The position numbers and the translations under genes were made by a program. A stretch of 64,000 nucleotides of DNA from positions 5,986 to 69,985 of the forward strand of contig JAZLGF010000026.1 in assembly GCA_045616165.1 (NCBI GenBank). Reading direction: 5' to 3'. Within the stretch, counting starts at the first letter, position 1. Every line of letters begins with the position of its first letter. This document shows, one piece after another, positions 59,485 to 64,000 of the stretch. Source of the DNA: RGIG5612 sp045616165. GTDB lineage: Bacteria; Bacillota; Clostridia; Lachnospirales; Lachnospiraceae. The notes under the pieces are model-generated. The model worked only from the letters and a program-made list of their open reading frames with translations. It was not told the DNA's origin and did not search any database.

Positions 59485-60325
59485 TTTCATTATTTTCTGT
59501 TAATGTTTTAATCAAATCTTTTAATAACGGTTCAAATTTAACACCATACCAATGGTCTTCATCGTCTATTGTATTTTTAATTGCATCAACCGTAAAATCC
59601 GCTGCTACGCATGCCGCATTAACAGCCCCAACATCGCACATCATGCTTCCAACAAATGCCGAAGAAAAAACATCTCCCGTTCCATGGTAACTTGCATCAA
59701 TTTTATCATGCTCATAATATGAGCAAAAACCTGCTTCATATATCATTACACCTGTCTTTTCCGGCTTAAAACTTACTCCGGTTAAGATTACACATCCTCC
59801 GCAAAGTTCATCTAAATCAGATAAAATTTTCTGAACATATTCCTGATCATACTCTTCTTGATATTCATTTCCAGTTAAAAAGCATGCCTCTGTGATATTT
59901 GGTAAAATTATATCTGCCTGTGAACAAAGCCATTTCATAGCTTCTACATATTCTTCATCAAATCCTGGATATAGTTTTCCATTATCTGCCATAGCCGGGT
60001 CAACTATTTTTATTCCACCTTCAACAAGACAATCTTCCATAATTTTCGCTACAGATTTTACCATATCGCCTGTTCCTAAATATCCTGTATAAACACAATC
60101 AAATAAAACATCTGTGTCTACCCAATGCTGTCCTATTTTAGGAATTTCCTCAGCTAAATCCTTAAATGTGTAATTTTCAAATCCACCTGTATGTGTCGAA
60201 AGAACCGCAGATGGAATAATCGCACATTCATGTCCACATGCCGAAATAATAGGTAGCGCAACAGTATTTGAACACTGTCCAAAGCAAGAAACGTCCTGAA
60301 TCGATAAAACTCTTTTATATTCCAT
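59474..60325 (-). CDS. pdxY: Pyridoxal/pyridoxamine kinase
   Basis: 283-residue ribokinase-fold enzyme that phosphorylates B6 vitamers. Recognised by SIQDVSCFGQCSNTVALPII at the N-terminus, VDPAMADNGKLY, LPNITEA and the C-terminal anion hole and base YHGTGDVFSSAFVG. It is transcribed divergently from the glucosidase gene. It overlaps galK tail-to-tail by 11 bases. Confidence 0.92.
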   Translation of the reverse strand: MEYKRVLSIQDVSCFGQCSNTVALPIISACGHECAIIPSAVLSTHTGGFENYTFKDLAEEIPKIGQHWVDTDVLFDCVYTGYLGTGDMVKSVAKIMEDCLVEGGIKIVDPAMADNGKLYPGFDEEYVEAMKWLCSQADIILPNITEACFLTGNEYQEEYDQEYVQKILSDLDELCGGCVILTGVSFKPEKTGVMIYEAGFCSYYEHDKIDASYHGTGDVFSSAFVGSMMCDVGAVNAACVAADFTVDAIKNTIDDEDHWYGVKFEPLLKDLIKTLTENNETTE

Positions 60326-60372
60326 TTTAGTATAACTCCTTATAATAAGCTTAAATGCATTTTAAGACTTCA

Positions 60373-60402
60373 TTGCACGATATACAAGCCATTTGATATA
60401 AT
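60373..60402 (+). promoter_or_regulatory. Promoter of the glucosidase operon
   Basis: TTGCAC (60373-60378), 18 bases, TATAAT (60397-60402), about 28 bases before the ATG at 60431. Confidence 0.65.
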
Positions 60403-60430
60403 ATTTTAAAGTTTATTTTTGTGGGGAAAT

Positions 60431-62050
60431 ATGAACGAGAAAATCAATAGCCCTCTTAAGTGGTGGCAAAAATCTATTATTTATCAAATTTATCCTAGAA
60501 GTTTTGCTGATTCAAATGGTGACGGCATAGGTGATATTAGAGGAATCATTTCCAAGCTTGATTATCTAAAAGAACTAGGAATAAATATTATCTGGCTAAG
60601 TCCAATCTACGCTTCTCCAAACGAAGACAACGGCTATGATATCAGCGATTATTACAGCATTCATCCCGACTTTGGTACAATGGAAGACTTTGATGAATTA
60701 ATTAACAAGTCAAAAGCGTACGGCATAAAAATCGTTATGGATTTAGTAATTAATCATACTTCTTCAGAGCATGAATGGTTCAAAAAAAGTCGTGAAGGGA
60801 TTAATCCTTACAAAGATTACTATTATTGGTCCGATACATGGGAAGGAACACCTAATAACTGGACTGGATTTTTTGGTGAAAAATGTTGGGAATATGATGA
60901 AAAACGTGGTGCTTATTACATGCATCTTTTTGCTAAACACCAACCCGATCTAAATTATCATAACCCTCTTGTCTTAGAGGAAGTAAAAAAGATTTTAACT
61001 TTTTGGCTTGAAAAAGGCGTTGCTGGATTTAGATGTGATGTTATAAATATTATTTATAAAGATTCCCTTAAAAGCAGCAGAAAAAAACTTATTTTAACAG
61101 GTTCAGAGCATTATTTAACACTCGACGGAACACATAAGATATTAAACGAGCTTAATGAAATTATTGAAAAATATGATGCTTTCACAGTTGGGGAAACTGT
61201 TTTTGTTAATACAAAAACGGCAACTCTTTTAACATCTCCTGAAAGAAAAGAATTAAACATGGTCTTTGCCTTTGAACATATGGAAGTTGACCAAATAATT
61301 GTTAAATGGTTTAGGACTTCCTTTAACTGGTCTAAATTTATTAAGGTTATTGATAAATGGGAACGCGGCGTTCCTTGGAATACAATTTATTTGGAAAATC
61401 ATGATCAGCCTAGAAGCGTTAGCCGTTTTGGATCTAAAAAATATCCTGAAGAGTCAGCTAAACTTTTAGCTACTTTCTTGTTAACTATGAAAGGAACCCC
61501 TTTTATTTTCGAGGGGGAAGAAATCGGAATGTCAAACTTTGATTACACCTCAATGGCTGATATCCAAGACGTTGAATCTAAGAATATCTATAACCTTCTT
61601 ACATCGTTACATTTTCCAAAAAAGTTACGCTGGAAAATGATTCAGAAAACGAGTCGTGATAATGCCCGAACTCCTATGCAATGGGATTCATCCTTAAATG
61701 CGGGTTTTTCAATAGGCACTCCTTGGTTAAAGGTTAATGAAAATTATAAAAACATTAATGTAAAAGATTCTGATAAAAACGCATGCTCAATTCTTAATTG
61801 TTATAAAAAATTAATTTCATATAGACTAGAAAGCGAAGATTTACTTTATGGGGATTATGAACTACTTCAAAGCAATAGCCAAATTGCCGTTTACAAAAGA
61901 GGTAATTTAGCTATTATTCTTAATCACTCAGACAAAAAGCATAAAACTACTTTTAATGGCAAATTAATATTTTCAACATATAACAGAAATGAATTTAATG
62001 GAAGTCTTAATCCATGGGAAGCTGTAATTATTAAAAGGAGGATATCATGA
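60431..62050 (+). CDS. malL: GH13 alpha-glucosidase (oligo-1,6-glucosidase type)
   Basis: 539 residues from the ATG (GGGG four bases upstream; an in-frame TTG at 60419 is less likely). Catalytic residues are Asp203 in GFRCDV, Glu255 in TVGET and Asp325 in ENHDQPR. The N-terminal YQIYPRSFADSNGDGIGDI is typical of GH13 subfamily 31. It cleaves α-1,6- or α-1,4-linked glucose from oligosaccharides in the cytoplasm. No signal peptide is seen. It overlaps the symporter gene by four bases, so substrate is probably imported by that protein. Confidence 0.9.
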   Translation: MNEKINSPLKWWQKSIIYQIYPRSFADSNGDGIGDIRGIISKLDYLKELGINIIWLSPIYASPNEDNGYDISDYYSIHPDFGTMEDFDELINKSKAYGIKIVMDLVINHTSSEHEWFKKSREGINPYKDYYYWSDTWEGTPNNWTGFFGEKCWEYDEKRGAYYMHLFAKHQPDLNYHNPLVLEEVKKILTFWLEKGVAGFRCDVINIIYKDSLKSSRKKLILTGSEHYLTLDGTHKILNELNEIIEKYDAFTVGETVFVNTKTATLLTSPERKELNMVFAFEHMEVDQIIVKWFRTSFNWSKFIKVIDKWERGVPWNTIYLENHDQPRSVSRFGSKKYPEESAKLLATFLLTMKGTPFIFEGEEIGMSNFDYTSMADIQDVESKNIYNLLTSLHFPKKLRWKMIQKTSRDNARTPMQWDSSLNAGFSIGTPWLKVNENYKNINVKDSDKNACSILNCYKKLISYRLESEDLLYGDYELLQSNSQIAVYKRGNLAIILNHSDKKHKTTFNGKLIFSTYNRNEFNGSLNPWEAVIIKRRIS

Positions 62051-63531
62051 ATACTAATCAAACTGGGATAAGTCCTGAACAAACAAAAAAGAATCTCTGG
62101 TTCTTTCCTCTAGGAACTTTAGGCAGAGATATGATGTATAACTTATTCGCAAACTTTATCCTGCTATATGTTCTTTTTACTCATCAGTTAACTGCTGCTC
62201 AACTTATGGCTATTACAGTAATTATGGTTGTTGCCAGAGTTTTTGATGCGTTCAACGACCCTATCATGGGTAATATAATCGAGCGGACTCGCACAAGATG
62301 GGGCAAATTTAAACCTTGGATGCTCATCGGTATTTTAACAACTTCTATCGTTATATATCTTGCATTTAATGTAAGACTCCAAGGATGGCCATTTGTAATA
62401 TTCTTTGCAGTTATTTATCTTTGCTATAGTATTACTTATACAATGCATGATATTTCATATTGGGGAATTGTTCCTTCTCTTGGAAAAGATTCTTCCCTTC
62501 GTGATAAATTCACATCTCGTACAAACCTTTGTGCTGGTATCGGCGGTGCCCTGGCTTCAATGCTTATTCCTATTTTTACAACAGGAACAAATGCTATCGG
62601 TGGAAATGCTCAGACAGCTTACGGTGTTGTTGCTTTAATCATCGCAGTTTTAGGACCTGCTCTAATGTGTTTTACAATCTTTGGTGTTAAAGAAGATCGT
62701 TCATACATGAATAACCCTGCACCAAAAGTAAGCTTTAAAAAAATCATTAATACTATCAAAAATAACGACCAGCTCCTTTGGATTACAATTATTTTCCTTA
62801 TCCAGCAAATAGGAAATGGACTTATTGCCGGAGGAATTGGTTCAACATATATTTATTTTGCATTTGGATACGAAGGTGGCCTATATACAATTTTTAATAC
62901 TGTAGGCCTTCTTGCAACAGCAGTTCTCATGATTACATACCCTACTATCGCAAAGAAAACAAAAAGAAAATCTTTAATGAGAACTATGCTTATAGTTTCT
63001 CTTATAGGTTATGCTTTAATGCTCATTGTTGGTCTTATTCTTCCAAATACAATGGTTAAGTTCTGGGCTATTACAATCATGAGTATGGCGGCCAACTTAG
63101 GTAACTACTGCTACTATCTTGTAATGATGATTTCAATTCTCAATACTGTTGAATATAATGAATATCTTCATGGTGAACGAGATGACGGAATTATCGCTTC
63201 TGTTCGTCCATTTATGACAAAACTTGGTTCTGCTTTCGTAGTACTTATCACAACACTAAGTTATTTGGCATGCGGTGTTACAAAGTTCACAAACCAAATT
63301 TCAGATATTGAGCAACAAGCTAATCTAGGACAAATCACTGAAGAAATTAAAATGAGCCAAATCGGAGATGTTATTGGCAATGTATCTTCTCTTCAAACTA
63401 GCGGTCTTCTTATAGTAATGACCATAATCCCTGCAGTTCTAATGATTGTATGTTATGTGCTCTACATGAAGAAATACAAGCTCGATGAAGACGAATACGA
63501 ACGAATAATCGTCGAACTTTCTAATCGTTAA
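62047..63531 (+). CDS. GPH-family sugar:cation symporter
   Basis: 494 residues with 12 predicted membrane segments, in the glycoside-pentoside-hexuronide family (MelB/XynB-like). Diagnostic stretches are DAFNDPIMGNIIERTRTRWG (about 71-90), KFKPWMLIG, YTMHDISYWG and EYNEYLHGERDDG. AGGAGG lies four bases before the ATG. Coupling to the glucosidase gene suggests it imports a glucosyl oligosaccharide such as isomaltose, though the sugar cannot be read from sequence. Confidence 0.9.
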   Translation: MNTNQTGISPEQTKKNLWFFPLGTLGRDMMYNLFANFILLYVLFTHQLTAAQLMAITVIMVVARVFDAFNDPIMGNIIERTRTRWGKFKPWMLIGILTTSIVIYLAFNVRLQGWPFVIFFAVIYLCYSITYTMHDISYWGIVPSLGKDSSLRDKFTSRTNLCAGIGGALASMLIPIFTTGTNAIGGNAQTAYGVVALIIAVLGPALMCFTIFGVKEDRSYMNNPAPKVSFKKIINTIKNNDQLLWITIIFLIQQIGNGLIAGGIGSTYIYFAFGYEGGLYTIFNTVGLLATAVLMITYPTIAKKTKRKSLMRTMLIVSLIGYALMLIVGLILPNTMVKFWAITIMSMAANLGNYCYYLVMMISILNTVEYNEYLHGERDDGIIASVRPFMTKLGSAFVVLITTLSYLACGVTKFTNQISDIEQQANLGQITEEIKMSQIGDVIGNVSSLQTSGLLIVMTIIPAVLMIVCYVLYMKKYKLDEDEYERIIVELSNR

Positions 63532-63555
63532 CTCACCTTAAACTTTTTAAAAATC

Positions 63556-63585
63556 AAAGCTCCACTTTTTGAAGTGGAGCTTTTT
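63556..63585 (+). terminator. Intrinsic terminator after the symporter gene
   Basis: AAAGCTCCACTT pairs with AAGTGGAGCTTT, followed by T-rich sequence. Confidence 0.92.
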
Positions 63586-63673
63586 ATTCAATATTTTCTT
63601 ATATCACTAAATACAGATATTTTTAAAATGCTATAAACTCTACAAATCAGAATTTATAAAGCTCTTTTCTAAA

Positions 63674-63746
63674 TGCTCGCAACCCGTCGTCTCGTTCCTG
63701 GCTCGGGTTCCAACTCGCCGATAACGAGTACGACGGCTCTGCTCGC
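63674..63746. repeat. Palindromic intergenic repeat, copy P3
   Basis: Inner 39 bases (63691-63729) identical to P2 at 25281-25319. The outer stem (CCGTCGT with ACGACGG) differs from P2 but pairs. Its ends match those of P1 at 18689-18760. Confidence 0.75.
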
Positions 63747-63760
63747 TTTCTAAATAATTA

Positions 63761-63895
63761 CATATATTGTTTTGGAACGCGAAGCTGACGGCGCCTGAGC
63801 TTAAGAAGGAGCTCGCGCCTTGCTTCGCTTCTTACGGCAGCTAACTTATCTGCGCCATAACACTTATGTCCGCCCGCTGCCTGCTTTTATGAAAT
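63761..63895 (-). pseudogene. Possible C-terminal gene remnant, GC-rich
   Basis: An open frame of about 44 codons without a start ends at a TAA near 63761. It reads as a basic helix (SEARRELLLKLRRRQLRVPKQ). It is richer in G+C than its neighbours. It may be the tail of a decayed or truncated gene, or chance. No family is recognised. Confidence 0.3.
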
Positions 63896-63899
63896 CACC

Positions 63900-63946
63900 T
63901 AAAACCATAAACATCTTGTATTTTAAGATAGCTGTTTATGGTTTTA
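63900..63946. repeat. Perfect 14-bp inverted repeat
   Basis: TAAAACCATAAACA (63900-63913) and its exact complement (63933-63946), with a short AT-rich loop. It could be a terminator, an operator or the end of a mobile element outside this window. Nothing else is seen from 63947 to 64000. Confidence 0.65.
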
Positions 63947-64000
63947 ATGGGATTAGAACACTATATTTTATTGACTTAGGAAGTTTTCGCCCATAAACAC

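Overview
The window looks like a chromosomal segment of an AT-rich Clostridia bacterium, most likely a Lachnospiraceae member. The inference rests on low-GC Firmicutes-type signals (AGGAG ribosome sites, TTGACA/TATAAT promoters), a lysine riboswitch driving an NhaC-type transporter, a long-form hibernation factor next to secA, and a paired DUF5716/DUF5717-like operon. No 16S gene or species marker is present, so genus is not assigned.

Region 1 (about 1-9440) is an accessory zone built on the 3' end of a tRNA-Ser(UGA) gene (9354-9439, minus strand). Six partial copies of that tRNA 3' end lie to its left. They mark two tandem, homologous modules. Module 1 (about 11-3070) carries an AbiEi/AbiEii-type toxin-antitoxin pair. 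Module 2 (about 3071-9353) carries a RelE/Phd pair, a primase-helicase-nuclease fusion resembling TOTE conflict proteins, an AlbA_2/Schlafen-like ATPase and a small protein. Module 1 keeps only tail fragments of the terminal genes of module 2, so cargo appears to have been swapped between conserved ends. Both modules end in GC-rich elements and arrays of short inverted repeats. No integrase is visible.

Region 2 (9501-18559) is a tightly packed minus-strand operon: prfB, hom, an ApgM-type putative homoserine kinase, lysC, tsaE, tsaB, rimI, rnz, tsaD, ispD, then tRNA-Ser. It joins threonine-pathway enzymes with the t6A tRNA-modification enzymes, which use threonine. Region 3 (18643-25246) holds secA, hpf and an SH3/NlpC-P60 hydrolase on the minus strand, and a riboswitch-controlled NhaC transporter on the plus strand.

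Region 4 (25338-42959, minus strand) is a 17-gene cluster with a strong promoter at its head. It encodes two MBOAT acyltransferases, two SGNH/AlgX/DltD-like partners, two acyl carrier proteins, an FkbH-like loading enzyme, a DltA-like adenylation enzyme, a hotdog hydratase, an SDR, sugar enzymes, two GT2 glycosyltransferases and a polytopic membrane protein. It looks like a two-branch Dlt-like machine that makes and acylates an extracellular glycopolymer. It is the best candidate for an undescribed system.

Region 5 (43063-55801) has a class A penicillin-binding protein divergent from an IMPACT-family protein, then valS, a TPR protein, an Hsp70-fold protein, a 1016-residue DUF5717-like protein and rarA in a nearly overlapping operon. 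Region 6 (55863-63585) has a small membrane protein, aroF, aroA and galK on the plus strand, pdxY on the minus strand, and a GH13 glucosidase with a GPH sugar symporter. Several starts here lack Shine-Dalgarno sequences and sit just after -10 boxes, suggesting leaderless transcripts. The right end carries palindromic repeats and a degenerate GC-rich stretch.
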